Shown here piece by piece: positions 23,560 to 36,239 of a stretch of DNA of 64,000 nt. This DNA is from Acorus gramineus (Eukaryota; Streptophyta; Magnoliopsida; Acorales; Acoraceae). Below the pieces are notes generated by a model, which saw only the letters and a program-made list of their open reading frames with translations, did not search any database and was not told the origin of the DNA. How positions within the stretch are numbered: position 1 is the stretch's first letter; each line of letters starts with the position of its first letter. The translations under genes were made by a program, and so were the position numbers. The stretch covers positions 596,819 through 660,818 of the forward strand of contig JAUJYN010000014.1 of the NCBI GenBank assembly GCA_030737835.1, written 5' to 3'.

Positions 23560-26500
23560 TTGGGTAGCGTTGTCCGAGGTATTGTTCTGATCTCCCAGCT
23601 TCCTGCATATGTGCTATTTGATTCCGGAGCCACGCACTCATTCGTGTCTCCCGTTTTCGCGAGACGGATGGGCGTGGTGTCCGCCCCTCTTGATGTTATG
23701 CTGGAGATATCATTGCCCGTCGGAGACCATATTCTCCTCCGTTCTGTTTACCGGGGGTGTACCGTGGCGATTGCGGAGCATGAGTTTCCATTAGAGTTGG
23801 TCGAGCTTGCCATGACGAACTTCGATGCCATCCTGGGAATGGATTGGCTTTCAACTAGCCACGCCAGTATCGACTATTTTGTGAAGTCGGTGTCTTTCCA
23901 CATCCCTGGTCAGAGATCTTTCCAGTTCATGGGCGATCGGGACATAGCCCCTTTGGGGTTCGTGTCATCCATCCAGGCGTGGAGACTCCTTCAGGGAGGA
24001 TGTGAGGGTTTTCTGGCATATATTGCTGAGGAGGATGCACCACTGCGGGCAGATATCAGTCAGACTCCGGTCGTGGCAGAATATCCAGAGGTTTTTTCTG
24101 ATGATCTTTCGGGTCTACCGCCGGATCGCGCGATTGAGTTTGAGATTAATCTAATTCTGGGGACCGAGCCGATTTTGAGAGCTCCATACCGGATGGCCCC
24201 AGCAGAGCTGAAGGTGCTCAAGGAGCAGCTGGAAGAGTTGCTCGAGAAGGGCTTCGCACGTCCGAGTGTCTCTCCGTGGGGAGCCCCTATTTTATTCGTT
24301 CAAAAGAAGGACGGTTCGCTGCGTCTTTGTATTGATTACAGGCAGCTGAACAAGCGGACCGTGAAGAACAAGTACCCCTTGCCGCGGATTGACGATCTGT
24401 TTGACCAGCTCCAGGGAGCGCGTGTCTTTTCAAAGATCGATCTCCGTTCGGGCTACTATCAGCTGAAGATCCGGGAGTCGGATATTCCAAAGACGGCCTT
24501 TCGTACCCGTTATGGGCACTACGAGTTTTGAGTACTGCCGTTTGGGTTGACGAATGCGCCGGCGGCCTTCATGGATCTGATGAATTGGGTGTTTTGGCCC
24601 TTCCTCGACTCCTTCGTGGTAGTCTTCATCGATGATATTCTGGGGTACTCGAGGAGTCTAGAGGAGCACGCTGACCATCTCCGCACTGTCTTGGAGACTT
24701 TGGCCCGACATCAATTGTTCGCCAAGTTCCGTAAGTGCGAGTTCTGGTTGGAGCGTATGGCCCTTTTAGGCCATGTGATTTCCGGCGAGGGTATATCTGT
24801 GGACCCGGACAAGATGCTCGCCGTGTCGAATTGGCGACGACCGTCGAACCCCACTGAGATTCGGAGCTTCCTGGGTTTGGCGGGTTATTATCGGAGGTTT
24901 GTCGAGGGTTTCTGGAAGATAGCTGTGCCTCTGACCCGCCTCACTCGGAAGGATGTCCAGTTCGAGTGGTCCCCCTTTTGTGAGGAGAGCTTCCTGGAGT
25001 TGAAGCGAAGACTCACCTCAGTGCCAGTTCTTATCATTCCGTCTGGGAGTGGTGGATTCGCAGTCTACTCCGATGCATCGTGGCTGGGTTTGGGTTGCGT
25101 CCTGATGCAGTACGGTAAGGTTGTGGCTTACGCGTCGCGTCAGTTGAAGCCCCATGAGCAGAATTACCCCACCCACGATTTGGAGTTAGCAGCGATCATC
25201 TTTGCGCTGAAGATGTGGAGGCACTACCTCTATGGCGAGGAGTTTGAGCTCTTCACGGACCACAAGAGCCTGACTTACTTGCAGTCCCAGCCGGGGTTCA
25301 ACATGCGTTAGCGACGTTGGGTCGAGTTCCTGAAGGACTATGACTATGACATCGCTTACCATCCGGGTAAGGCGAATGTCGTGGTCGATGCTCTTAGCAG
25401 GCAGCCCCTGGGCATGGCCGCCCACTTGGCTGTACGTCGTTGGAGGCTTCTGGAGGAGGCCGCTTGCTGGATCAGCGTTCGAGAGACACCTGCGGGTGGC
25501 TTTTTGGCCAGGCTAGTGGTGCAGCTTGTTCTTCTCGACGAGATCCACACGGCTCAGGGGCAGGATCCTCACTTTCTAGTCCTCTCTGAAGGCGTCGCCC
25601 GGGGCGAGCGTCCGGACTACCAGATTCGCGAGGACGGAATCCTACGGTTCAGAGGTCGAGTATGCATTCCTGACGATGCAGAGCTGAAGTAGAAGATCTT
25701 GGACGAGGCCCATCGTTCGAGGTACACAGTGCATCCTGGTGGCACGAAGATGTACAGGGGCCTTCGTCGTGGCTACTGGTGGCGCGGGATGAAGGCGGAT
25801 ATTGGCCGTTTCATTGCCCGTTGCTTGGTATGCCAGTAGGTGAAGTCAGAACATCAGCGTCCTACGGGGAAGCTGCAGTCCATTGAGATTCCTCAGTGGA
25901 AGTGGGAGCAGATCACCATGGACTTCGTTTTGGGTTTGCCGAGGTCACGTTCGGGTCGCGATGCCATCTGGGTAATCGTCGACCGACTGACTAAGTCCGC
26001 TCATTTCCTCCCCATTCGACTCACCGATTCTCTGGACACCCTGGCACAGTTGTTTGTCTCTGAGATTGTTCGTCTCCATGGCACTCCCGTCAGCATCATT
26101 TCTGATAGAGACGCGAGGTTTACTTCGAGGTTCTGGCGCAGCCTTCAGCACGCCCTTGGTATGAACCTCCACTTCAGTACAGCGTTTCATCCGCAGACGG
26201 ATGGCCAGTCGGAGAGGACGATACAGACCCTGGAGGACATGCTGCGAGCTTGCGTTCTCGACTTTGGGGGCAGTTGGGAGAGGCATCTTCCGTTGGTGGA
26301 GTTCGCCTACAACAACAGCTACCACTCGAGTATTCGGATGGCACCATATGAAGCGCTCTATGGCTGCAGCTGCAGGTCCCCCTTGTGTTGGGACGAGGTC
26401 AGAGAGCGCCAGTTGGAGGGACCAGAGATCGTCCGCCAGACCTCAAAGATGGTCAAGACGATTCGTGAGAGTATCTGAGTCGCTCAGAGCCGTCAGAAGA

Positions 26501-26961
26501 GCTACGCCGATCATCGTCGCCGTGAGCTCGCCTTCGAGGTTGGTGACCATGTTTTCCTGAAGGTGTCCCCAACGAAGGGCATCTTCCGTTTCGGTGTGCG
26601 GGGCAAGCTGAGTCCGCGTTACATTGGGCCGTTTCTCATCCTTGAGCGGATTGGAGAGGTGGCCTATCGCATAGCCCTGCCCCCACAGTTGGCTCAAGCC
26701 CATGACGTCTTCCATGTCTCGCAGCTGAGGCGTTACGTCCACGATCCTGCTCACGTTATTCAGTTTGAGCCGCTCGTCTTCGAGCCGGACTTGTCATTCG
26801 TGGAGCAGCCGATCGAGATCCTGGACCGACGCGAGAAGAGGCTCTGCACCAAGACCGTCCAGTTGGTTAAGGTGCGATGGCAGCACCGTTCTGGTGCCGA
26901 GGCCACTTGGGAGCGCGAGGACGCCATGCGTGGCGCATATCCACATCTTTTTCCTTCCTAG
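23560..26961 (+). pseudogene. pol: Tek1 pol: protease, RT, RNase H, integrase, chromodomain; five internal stops
   Basis: Polyprotein for copying and integrating the element. Order in one frame: aspartic protease ([10 protein letters not shown] near 23620), RT ([12 protein letters not shown], then FIDDILGYS near 24630; Tek2 has V for G), RNase H (YSDASW, TDHKSL), HHCC zinc region, integrase ([24 protein letters not shown]), GPF region and chromodomain (VRWQHRSGAEATWERED) ending at TAG after FPS. Stops at 24529 (TGA), 25309 (TAG), 25690 (TAG), 25837 (TAG) and 26476 (TGA) break it; four of the five are explained by C to T at CAG or CGA relative to Tek2. No frameshift is seen within pol. It is dead as a protein source. 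Confidence 0.95.
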
Positions 26962-26997
26962 ATGTTTTTGTATTAAATTTTGTGGACAAAATTTCCT

Positions 26998-27009
26998 AAG
27001 GGGGAAGAA
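26998..27009 (+). other. Polypurine tract of Tek1
   Basis: AAGGGGGAAGAA directly abuts the 3' LTR start at 27010. It is the plus-strand primer site, preceded by ATTTCCT as in Tek2, NA1 and the 29735 copy. Confidence 0.9.
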
Positions 27010-29676
27010 TGTTATATATGTGTCACTTTTTAGCCTATTGGCCACCTTTGGGTCATTTCTGGCCATTTTCCAATTTTTTTATTTTTCGATCGGAGCCGCT
27101 AAAATTTTAGACTTTTAGCTATCTGCATGAGTTCGAGAACTCCGATTGAAAATCTATCTGCATATTATGAGTTCTCGTGCCATTTCGAGCCACTCATAAA
27201 AATTTCATCGAATTCCGGTAACGTTTTAGAAAATTTGGCAGTTCCAAATCGTATCCGGGTTTTGACCGATTTTGGATTGTCAAAGGGTGACTTTGACCGG
27301 GTCAACGAAGACCTTGACTAGTCAAAGATGACCTTTGACTAGTCAAAGGTTTTTGTTTTTTTGTTTGGTTGGGTTGACTCAAAGTCAATCCCCACCAACC
27401 CACTTTTTCTCAAATAAATGTGAGTGTGTGTGTGTGTGTACCTATTTGTGGGCGTCCCCATCCATCTCCCTCTCACTCACTCCTTCACTCCCTCTTCTTT
27501 GTTGGTGCTAAATAGAAGTAGTAAAAGAAGGAGAAGAAGAACGACCTAAAAAGGCAAAGAGAAGGTATGTGTGTGTGCAAGTTTTGAGTGTTGTTGTGGT
27601 GTTTGATTTCCGTTCTCCCTAACTCCCTCTCATGCCTCTTCCCCACCCCTGATTTCAGCCATCAAAGGCTTGAGGAGTGGCTGAGAAGGTGGTGGTGTTG
27701 GTGTTGGCGGTAGAGGTGGTGTGGTGCGCAAAGGGCACCCGAGTACCCCCTTTTCTTTCCCCTCCTTTTGGGTAAGTTCTCCTCCTCTCTTAGCTTTGTT
27801 TTAGATGATTGTTAGGGATTTTAAGTGTTCAAGCATGTCATGCATATGTGGTAGGGGCTGTGGAAGGGCTGAGGGGGGGGTGGGGGGGAGGTTGGGCGCG
27901 CGCACGAGGCCATCCGCGCGCGTGCGCGTGCGTCTGCGCGCACAGAGGGGCGCTGGCGCGCGCAGTCCGACGCGCTAGCGGGCGCGCTTGCGTACGCGCA
28001 GGCGCGTGAGCGTGCGCACGAGTGCGTGGGGGCAGGACGCATAGTGCGCGCGGGCAGGCGCGCGGCAGTGCGCCAAGGGTGCTGGGGCGTGTGCGTGCGT
28101 ATGTGTGCGTACGCGTGCGGGGGGCCATGCGTGTGGCTGCCCGAGGGTTCGGGTAGGTGTCGGGACACTCAGACTCGCGTGCGTACGTGCGTGCTCGCAT
28201 GCGTGCGAGCCCGTATGCATGCTTGTCCGAGTATTTGGCATTTCTATTAAATTTCATGTATATTTGTTTAGTTTACTCACCATATAGAATGCCCTTGTCT
28301 TACAGATCTTGGCGAACGGTCACGCAACGACCTGGGTTGCGGTTAGTGGGTCAATCCAACCTAGTAGGGAGGCGTTTGATGCACGTAGGCGTGCATTGCC
28401 CTCCCCTGGGGCACCATAACTGCATATTAACTTGTGTGAATGAAAACCTATGTTAATGCATGTTTTGCTATGATGTAACCATGCCATGTTAGACATTGTA
28501 TGCTAGGGATATACATCCATGTATCATGTATAAGAGGCCCATACATGCCTAGGCACCATGTCCCATGCTTGAAAACCATTGACCTATGCATGTTTCCCAT
28601 TTAGTTTAATTTAATTAAATTAAAATGAGATTATGTTAGTATAAGCATGCCTTAGAAAATATTATAACCTTGTTATTATAATGTATGTTTTCCCTGCATC
28701 TTAGTTATGCGCCCTGGAGGAATCCTTGAGAATTCATTACCCTAGTAGTGTTAGTAATCGTTGTCAACGGATCCAAGAGGATCGTATCCGTGAGAGTAGG
28801 TTGTTTTCTCCCCTTCGTTGGATCCGAGTAGGAACTAACCGGGTTGGGAAAAGCTGTCCTGACAGAGGGCTCACATCGGTAGGTACTACCGATGCATTCG
28901 GGAACATACCGACCATGAGAGTATACCAGGTAGAGGCTACCCGGGGAAAGGGCTACCGGTGGACCAAGGGGGTGGAGCAGTCTAATCTGTCCCAAAAGGC
29001 CTATGTCACCTCTAAAGGGTGAGGGTGAGGGTGGGGTGGGTCGGCGATGCTACGACCCACTAGCTTGTACAGTTACTCCCGTTTAGGGACTTTAATTATT
29101 TTAAGGTTAATATGAGTTGTGTTGCATAGATTGTGCCATTCGACGACCCACTAGCTTGTACAGTTACTCCCGTTTAGGGACTTTAATTATTTTAAGGTTA
29201 ATATGAGTTGTGTTGCATAGATTGTGCCATTCACTAAGCGTGTGGCTCACCTCTCGCATATCTTTTTCTCCAGTTGTTACTGAGTCAGATCTGAAGGAGG
29301 AGCTCCCCGAGGCATCTCATCAGTAGCGGAGCAGCGTTCACGTTTTGGGTTCTGCGAGTGAGAGGCCATCAGTATCCCCTTCTTTTGCTTGTATGTATTG
29401 TTATACGTGCCTGGGCACAACACTTGTATATGGATGTCTTTGTTTATATTGGCTCTCACAGGACAGTTGATTATGTATTCCAGTCTGTAATATGTCTTTG
29501 AATTACAGACTCAGTCGTTTAAGCTTCCGCTATATGTATATATATTATGTCAGCTACATTAATTGATTGTGTTATCATCTTTGATGTTGTTTAGAGTCTT
29601 TTATTGATCTCTGTATGGACTGCTGATATTATATATATTTGCCACGTATCGGGGACGGTCGCCCTGGGGCATGACA
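27010..29676 (+). mobile_element. Tek1 3' LTR
   Basis: Starts TGTTATATATGTGTCAC and ends GGGGCATGACA, the usual CG replaced by CA. 2667 bp. It carries the exon-like block at 27655-27767, the GC-rich tract 27890-28235, the 36-nt module 28306-28341 (here followed by GTTAGT, the one exception to GTGAGT) and the terminal acceptor CTCCAG ending 29273. It also has a 91-bp tandem duplication that the 5' LTR lacks. Confidence 0.95.
29052..29232. repeat. Tandem duplication in the Tek1 3' LTR, period 91 bp
   Basis: The unit from ACGACCCACTAGCTTG to GATTGTGCCATTC occurs at 29052 and 29143. The 5' LTR has one unit (near 18535), so the duplication arose after insertion. Confidence 0.92.
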
Positions 29677-29747
29677 GATACTTACTACATTCGGTCTTCC
29701 ATTTGGGTTTCCTTAAATTTTAACTAAATTTCCTAAGGGGGGGAGAA
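29677..29747 (+). pseudogene. Pol tail and PPT of an LTR-B element
   Basis: GATACTTACTACATTCGG...TTTCCTAAGGGGGGGAGAA matches the reverse complement of the NA1 pol end and PPT (36994-37060). The PPT (29735-29747) abuts an LTR-B start at 29748, so what follows is a 3' LTR. The rest of this element is lost or displaced by Tek1. Confidence 0.8.
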
Positions 29748-31146
29748 TGTGGTGCTTGTGTCATAAAAGATCCATTTTGGTTAAGCTAGTGTTATTTGGA
29801 GCCTTATTTTTTTATCAAAGTCGCTAAAATTTTGGTTTTTAGCTACCTACTGCAGTTGGAGTGCTCTGATTTAAAATACAACTGCATATTTTGGGTCCTA
29901 GTACTGTTTTGTACTACCCATAACAATTTCATCAATTTTTGGTATTGTTTTGAAAAAATATGCAGCTCCGAATCGCATCCGAGTTTGGTCGTTACTAGAT
30001 TGGGAGGTGGGATTTGAATTGCACGCCTAAGTGGAGGGCCTTGATCAAGTCTTGTTGTTTTGTTTTTTTTCTTGGTTAGGTTGACTTGTCAACCCTCCTC
30101 CCCTCTCCACCAAATCACTTTAATCTCATTTAAAGCCTCTCTTTATGCATTTTCTCTCTTTCTCTCTCCCCCTCTCAAAGCCATCCGAGGCTTTCTTTTT
30201 CTCTTCTCTCCCTCTCATTTGTGTGTGTATTGGGTGGAGAAAGTGAAGGAAAAGATGAATAGTGCATGAAGGAATGATCTAGCTAAGGCGAGTTTGTGTG
30301 TGTGTATGTGTTGTTTTTTTCCCAACTCCATCTCCAACCCTCTCATGCCTCCCCTCATGTTCCCCTATTTTCCCTCCTCTTCTGGTCTAGCCATGAAGAA
30401 GAGAAGCAAAGGAGGTGGTGGTAGAGCCCCCGGACCTCCCCCTTTCCCTCCCCCTCTTGGTAAGCCTTTCCCTCTTCTATTCTGGTTTTGTAGCACATTT
30501 GGGTGTTGTTAGGAGGGTGTTGTTATGTGTAATTGCTGCTGCACATGAGGTGTTTGTGTTTATGCATGGATGGTGGTAGTTTTGTGTTGTGGTAAGGCAA
30601 ATTTATGTCTCTTTAAGAGCTTTGAAGAACTAGTACTTCGAGACATATTCTAAGGATTATGTCTTCATATGATATGATCATCCATGTGTCTAGATATTAT
30701 ATATGAAATTTGGTGTCATTATGATTTATGTGTTGTAAGTTATAACCTGATTTGCAAGGCCTATCCAGATTCGCGTGGGAATTGACCAGTTTCTGGAAAC
30801 ATTTTATTTAGGAATTTAGAGGCTAAATCAGGTTATGAAGTCTGCATGGATTATGATCCCAACAAGTCCGAAAACGTGTATGATTTATTTCATAATTTTG
30901 GGAGGTGTATTGTGTTATGTAGAGATCAAATAGTAGAGTTGGTTGCAGCAGATATACCAGTTTTGCTTGATTGTGTGTCAATAAGTTGTTTTGCATGTTG
31001 TGGAAACTATCAGGAGTTAGGGTCTTCATGAATTAGACTTATATGTGTGTCAGGAGGTTCCATATTTTAATTGAGCATCATTGGTTGTGTTTTGCAGCTT
31101 TCGTTGGTGGAACTCGCGATGAATGGGTCATTAGGTGAGTGGTTCG

Positions 31147-34100
31147 TGTTATGCCTGTGTCATTTGGAGCCATTTCGGTTAAGCCTTGGTCACTTCTGGG
31201 TCATTCAGGGGCTTTTTAATTTTTCGATCGGAGCCGCTAAAATTTTTGCTTTTAGCCACCTGCGGGAGTTAGAGTACTCTGATTGGAAATCTGACTGCAT
31301 ATTATGGGTCCTGGTACCGTTTAGTACTACCCATAAAAATTTCATCAAATTCCTGTAACGTTTGAAAAAATATGCAGTACCGAATCGTATACGGGTTTCT
31401 GAGAGTTCCTACTTTGATTAGTCAAATAGTGAGAGATATTTTGGTGAATGGGGTGACCTCGGGTAAACTTACCCCTTTTTGCATAGTGGTGAAGCAACCA
31501 CTTGGTTATTTGGTTGTTAGAGGGTGAGAATAGGCTTAGGTTTACCCCCCTCACCCAATCTTGTTCTCACCCCCCCCCCCCAAGTGGAAAATATATATCT
31601 CTCTCTCTCTCCCACTCCCCACGTGGATTTTTTTTGGGGGTCTCTCTTCCTCTCTTTCAATCCCCCCATGTGTTTGTGTTAATGTCTCAAAGAGAAGAGA
31701 AGGAGAAGGTGAAGGGGGAAGAGAAAGGTTTGTGTAGGTGTTGTTGTTGTTATTGATCCTCCTCTCTCTAGCTCCCTTTTCATGTCCTTCCCCCCCCACC
31801 TCTGTTTTGCAGCCAAAGGAGGCTGAGGAGGGCTGTGGAGGTGGTGGTATTCGTGGTGGTGGTTGAGGTGGTCGCGGGTGCATCGAGGGCCCCCGAATCT
31901 CCCCCTTTCATTCCCCCTCCCAAGGTGAGCTCTTCCCCTTCTTTTCTTGGTTTTTCATGGCTTAGGGGGTTGCAAGGAAGTCATGCATGTTAGGTAATTA
32001 GTTTAGGGTGAGTGAGAAGTGTGGGGGAGAGGTTTAAAGAGGGTTGGGGAGTGCTGGGCGCGCGCAGGGGTCTGTCTGCGCGCGTGCGCGCGCAGGCGCG
32101 TGCGTAGAGGGGCACTAGCAGACGCAGGAGGGAGCGCAGGCGCGCGTGTGCGCGTGCGCGCGGGTGCCTGGGTCTGCGCGGAGCTGGCGCGCAGGTGCGC
32201 GCGGACGCTGGCAGCGAGCGAGGTGCGCGCAAGGCGAGTGCATAAGTGTGCGCGGGCGCGCGCGCAGGGCAGTGCGCCTGGGCGTGTGTCTGGGCGCGCG
32301 GCTGGGTGCCAGTGCGCGCGCGCGCGTGCGTGCGCGTGCGTGCGCGTGCTGGGGCATGCGTGGGGCTGCCCAGGGTCTCGGGTAGGTGCTGGGGCACTCG
32401 GGCATGCATGCGTACGCGCGTGCTCGCATGCGTGCGAGGCCGTATGCGTGCATGTCTAAGTCTTTAGTAATTCTAGTGATTTCTAAGTGTTAAATTGTGA
32501 TGTTACTCACCAAATTTGATGCCCTTACCTTGCAGATCTCATCGGATGGGATGCGCGAGGTCTGAGGTAATGGTGAGTGGTTCCATTCAATCCCCCCCCC
32601 TTGGGATGCGCTCGACGCGCGTAGTCGCGCGTCGCGCATAGATGGGGCTCCCTAGCTATATTACTTGTGTAGATAAGTAGTATGGCCATGCTTAAGCTAT
32701 AATATGTAGATATCTTGCATGCTAGGCTTATATACATGTATTGTATTCATGTATGAATGATTGTGTTGCATGAGCCCCTCTAGTATGGGCATGTATTTTT
32801 GGTAATGTGTATGGATGTATAGAATATGGCATGCCTTAGGTAGTATTGTAATAATACTCCCACCATATTAATTGGAATATCCAGCATGAATAAGTCTGGG
32901 TTAATAACGGGCACCTGCCTAATATTCCCTTGCGATAAGACTCGAGGGCGTGGTGTAGTTGTTGCGCCCATGCTAATGGGGCAAAGCTATGACCAGCTTC
33001 ATGAGATGATGATCTCTCCCGCCCTCTCCCTCTGAACGAACTGAGTAAGTAGATGCGATTTCCTACTTGACTCAGGTTCGTTTGGAATATTGGCATGCAC
33101 CTGTTAGTGCACGAGATCGCGCTTGACCCTTTCTTTTAAGTTGGTGATATCCAACGCATGTTTAAGTTAGGCCTTGTGTGCTTATGTGATTAATGACTAT
33201 GTATGCATGTTGTATGATTTATTATGATGTAAATCCATGTGAGGGAGTGTCCCTATAATTATTAGATGATTGTGCATATGGTTCATGCACATAGCTAGAT
33301 ATAAAATTTTTCTGGATATATTTATATGCGCATGTTAAAAAAACTGATAGGCCTATCTGGATAGGCGTGGGTATGACCCGCTGTCGGGTTGTACCTTATT
33401 AGTTAGAGCGCTAGCGATGTAATCGCCCCATGCATCCGAGCGATGCACTCGTGTGGAATTCAGGAGAATTCATTATCTTATCGAATTGTTAAGCCGGTAG
33501 TTGGGGCGTGACACCCCCTGTGTCCGAGCGACGCAACGGTGTGGGAGTACAGTAGTATTCAATATCTCGATAAGTGATTATCGAGAGTAGTTGTTTCTCC
33601 ATTGGGTTCGCTTTGCGAACATGGAATGTTTACTCCCAATGTCATCCGTGTTGAAGAGGGCCGGGTTGTAGCTGTCCTGACAGAGGGCTCCCATCCGTAG
33701 GTACCACCGATGCGTTCGGGAGCGTACTGATCGTGGGAGTGTACCAGGTAGAGGCTACCCGGGAGAGGGTTAACGAATGATATTGTGAGCGTGGAATCGT
33801 TCTCCCCTTCGTTGGATCCGATGTAGGAACTTCCCGGCGTTGGAAAAGCTGTCCTGACAGAGGGCTCCCATCCGTAGGTACCACCGAGGCATTCGGAAGC
33901 GTACTAATCGTGGGAGTATACCAGGTAGTGACTACCCGGGGAAAGGGCTACCGGTGGACCAAGGGTGTAGAGCAGTCTAAGTCTCTTCCAAAAGTCCCAA
34001 GAGTCTCCCTCCGGGAGTGAGGGTGAGGATGAGGTGAAGACACGTCGCCTCGTGACCCATTCGTTGTTCGTCCATTCCCATAGTTGTTGGGTCCAGTCTC

Positions 34101-34907
34101 GTATCGATGTTCAAAGACATCGTTGGGCAGTTATCTCGATAGATGATCCAGTAGTGTTGCGTAGACCAGTAATCCCGGGTCTCCTCGACCAACGGTATGG
34201 TCACTCCCCAAAAGTCCCAAGAGCCTCCCTCCGGGAGTGAGGGTGAGGGTGAGGTTAGTGATCCAGTAGTGTTGTGTGGACCAGTAATCCCGGGTCTCCT
34301 CGACCAACGGTATGGTCTCTCCCTAAAAGTCCCAAGAGTCTCCCTCTGGGAGTGAGGGTGAGGGTGAGGTTGGTCGTGCCGCTGCGTGACCTTGTTATCC
34401 ATTGAGTTTTTACCCATGTTTTCCTTGAAAGGAAATTGCCTTAGTATTGAACTGTTGTATGGTGATTGGTTTCCAGCCACTCACTGAGCTTGTAGCTCAC
34501 CCCTCGCATACTGTTTCTTTTCAGGGGCAGTGTTGGGCGTGGAGCTGGAGCTTTCCTGTGGCGTGGTCTTATGGGCGTGGAGCGTTCTTCCGGCGGGTGG
34601 CGAGTGCGAGGCGGTCAGCAGTCCTAGAGTCATTGTATGTATTGTAAATCAATCATGTGGCACAAGTTGTATTTTTCTTTGGTCTATACTTGGCTCTCAC
34701 GGGATAGTGATTGTGTATTTGAGTCTGTAATAATGTTTTTGGTTACAGACATTGTTTATATATTATGCTTCCGCTTTTCAGTTAGTTATCATTATCCTTG
34801 CTTTGCCACCTCGTGTGTTGTTGTTGGAGTCTTTATTGACCTCAGGTATTGATTGCTGATATTTTATTATTGCCACGTCTCGAGGACGGCCGCCCTGGGG
34901 CGTGACA
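31147..34907 (+). mobile_element. LTR-B solo LTR with TSD GTTCG
   Basis: Starts TGTTATGCCTGTGTCA and ends GCCCTGGGGCGTGACA, 3761 bp. Perfect duplications GTTCG lie at 31142-31146 and 34908-34912, inside the outer LTR-B at its GTGAGTGGTTCG|ATCC site. Complete reference copy of the long LTR-B. It has the exon-like block 31812-31924, GC-rich tract 32050-32455, micro-exon-like module 32536-32572 (37 nt), an older ~177-bp repeated block (33671 and 33848) and a 115-bp tandem duplication. Confidence 0.96.
34145..34373. repeat. Tandem duplication, period 115 bp, in the solo LTR-B
   Basis: Units begin GATCCAGTAGTGTTG at 34145 and 34260 and end in the GTGAGGGTGAGGTT block. The NA2 5' LTR is duplicated at the same breakpoint (59134 and 59254), while copies at 1-2162 and 2273-5776 have one unit. 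Confidence 0.9.
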
Positions 34908-35493
34908 GTTCGATCCAACCCTTCAGGAAGTGTTGATGCATGTAGTCGGGCGTCATGCATCTGTGGGGCACCCTAACTATACTACTTATTTAGATGATTA
35001 GTATGGTCATGTCTAACCCATATTATGTTAGATGTCTTATATGCTAGGTTTGTATAGCTCATATATTGCGTAGAACCCCCTATTCTACCATATACTTGCC
35101 TATGTATTGTATTAATGAATGAATAACCATGTTTGCATGCGCCCTGTTTAAACGGGCATGTATCTCTTTGTATTTATATGGATGTATAGAATATGGCATG
35201 TCTTAGGTATTCTTGATCGTAATACTACCCCCCCCCGCATGTTAGTAATATCTAACCTGATTAAGCCTGGGTTAATAACTGGGTACATACTTAATATTCC
35301 TTAGTCGTAGGATTTGAGGGCGTGGTGTAGTTGTTGCGCCCATGTTATTGGGGCAAAACTATGACCAACTTCAAGAGATGATGAGCTCTTTCTTGCCCTC
35401 TCTCTTCATGCGAACTGAGTAAGTAGATGTGGTTCCTACTTGACTCAGGTTCGCTTGGGAATATTGGCACGCACCTGTTAGTGCGCGAGATAT

Positions 35494-36239
35494 CTAACTC
35501 CATAGCAAGAAATAAAAAAAGTGGGGGTGAATGGGGTAAGAGTAATATCTTCCTTTGGGGCAACATTTTAGAATTGTCCCAGTCTGGCATATGTCTTTAC
35601 TTCCTAGGTCCCTCTGGCTTTCTTCTTTTTACCACTTCTTTATTTGGGTGGAGAGTACAGCCCGCTGGGCGTGTACCCGTATTTCGAGTGGAGAGTACAA
35701 TTCGTTTGCTTGGATGTGTACTAGTATAGCCTTTTGTTCAGCATATACTGTGCGTAAAGGCGTTCATGCCTGCTAAAGTAGAGAGTTTAACCCGTTGTCT
35801 GGGTGTTGTTTTGATCTTTGGCCTCTCATTGCCTTTTGTTTTGTTTTGATTTGAGGGGGGGGGGGCTTTTCTGTTTTTCACCCCTGTTCTTTTCTGCTTC
35901 CCCTCTAGAAGTGTTTATATAGTGCCAGAGCCAGTTTTGGGACATATGCCAGGTCTGGGTAATCCCTCATTTGTTTTTGGGTTGATACGAGTGGGGGCGA
36001 AAATAAGGGGAGATGCTTTGGGTTTATAAAATTGTCCCAGTCTACAGGGTAGGCAATTTCTCCTTTTATCAGATAAACAAGTTCCTAAGTCATACTGGGG
36101 TGATGGTGGTTGCATGAGTGGTTAATATATGGGTTCAAATAAAATACAAGTTATCTTTGAGAGTCTTACGATTCTATCATCATGTTTAAACACTGGAAAT
36201 CAAAGAAGGAAGAATAATATTTCTCAAGTATTAAAAGTT
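35494..36239 (-). other. No gene seen; probable 3' untranslated region of the Tat-like element
   Basis: It lies downstream (on the minus strand) of the Tat integrase stop at 36240-36242. AT-rich, with no long frame, a poly-G run near 35860 and two copies of ATTGTCCCAGTCT (near 35573 and 36030). The left edge is a breakpoint with truncated LTR-B at about 35493. Assignment to the Tat element rests on position only. Confidence 0.4.

Larger units (their letters stand above)
16620..29676 (+). mobile_element. Tek1: Tekay/Del-type chromovirus, full structure but decayed
   Basis: Order: 5' LTR (16620-19024 and 22027-22069, interrupted), PBS 22075-22086, gag-pol 22182-26961, PPT 26998-27009, 3' LTR 27010-29676. 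The order PR-RT-RNaseH-INT and the C-terminal chromodomain place it in the chromoviruses. LTRs over 2.4 kb with the initiator-Met-type PBS fit the Tekay/Del clade. The first base of the 5' LTR is C where T is expected (CGTTATATATG). Flanks CTCAT (16615-16619) and GATAC (29677-29681) do not match, so no TSD is visible and one end may have been rearranged. The right flank is the pol tail of an LTR-B element. Confidence 0.9.
29748..35493 (+). mobile_element. LTR-B-type 3' LTR, split by a nested LTR-B and truncated at 3'
   Basis: Starts TGTGGTGCTTGTGTCA after a PPT, runs to 31146, then resumes at 34913 (ATCCAACCCTTCAGG) and is lost near 35493 (...GTGCGCGAGAT), where Tat-derived sequence begins. 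The exon-2-like block near 30395-30460 reads MKKRSKGGGG...PPPFPPP in one frame. The micro-exon-like module 31098-31134 (37 nt, after TTTGCAG, before GTGAGT) differs in sequence from all other copies. It is the most diverged LTR-B in the window. Confidence 0.85.

Noticed and set aside
34530..34730. Frame GVELELSCGVVLWAWSV in LTR-B as a protein gene
   Set aside because: The frame recurs because the DNA is repeated; phase is broken in several copies (e.g. 51334-51531) and no domain is recognised.
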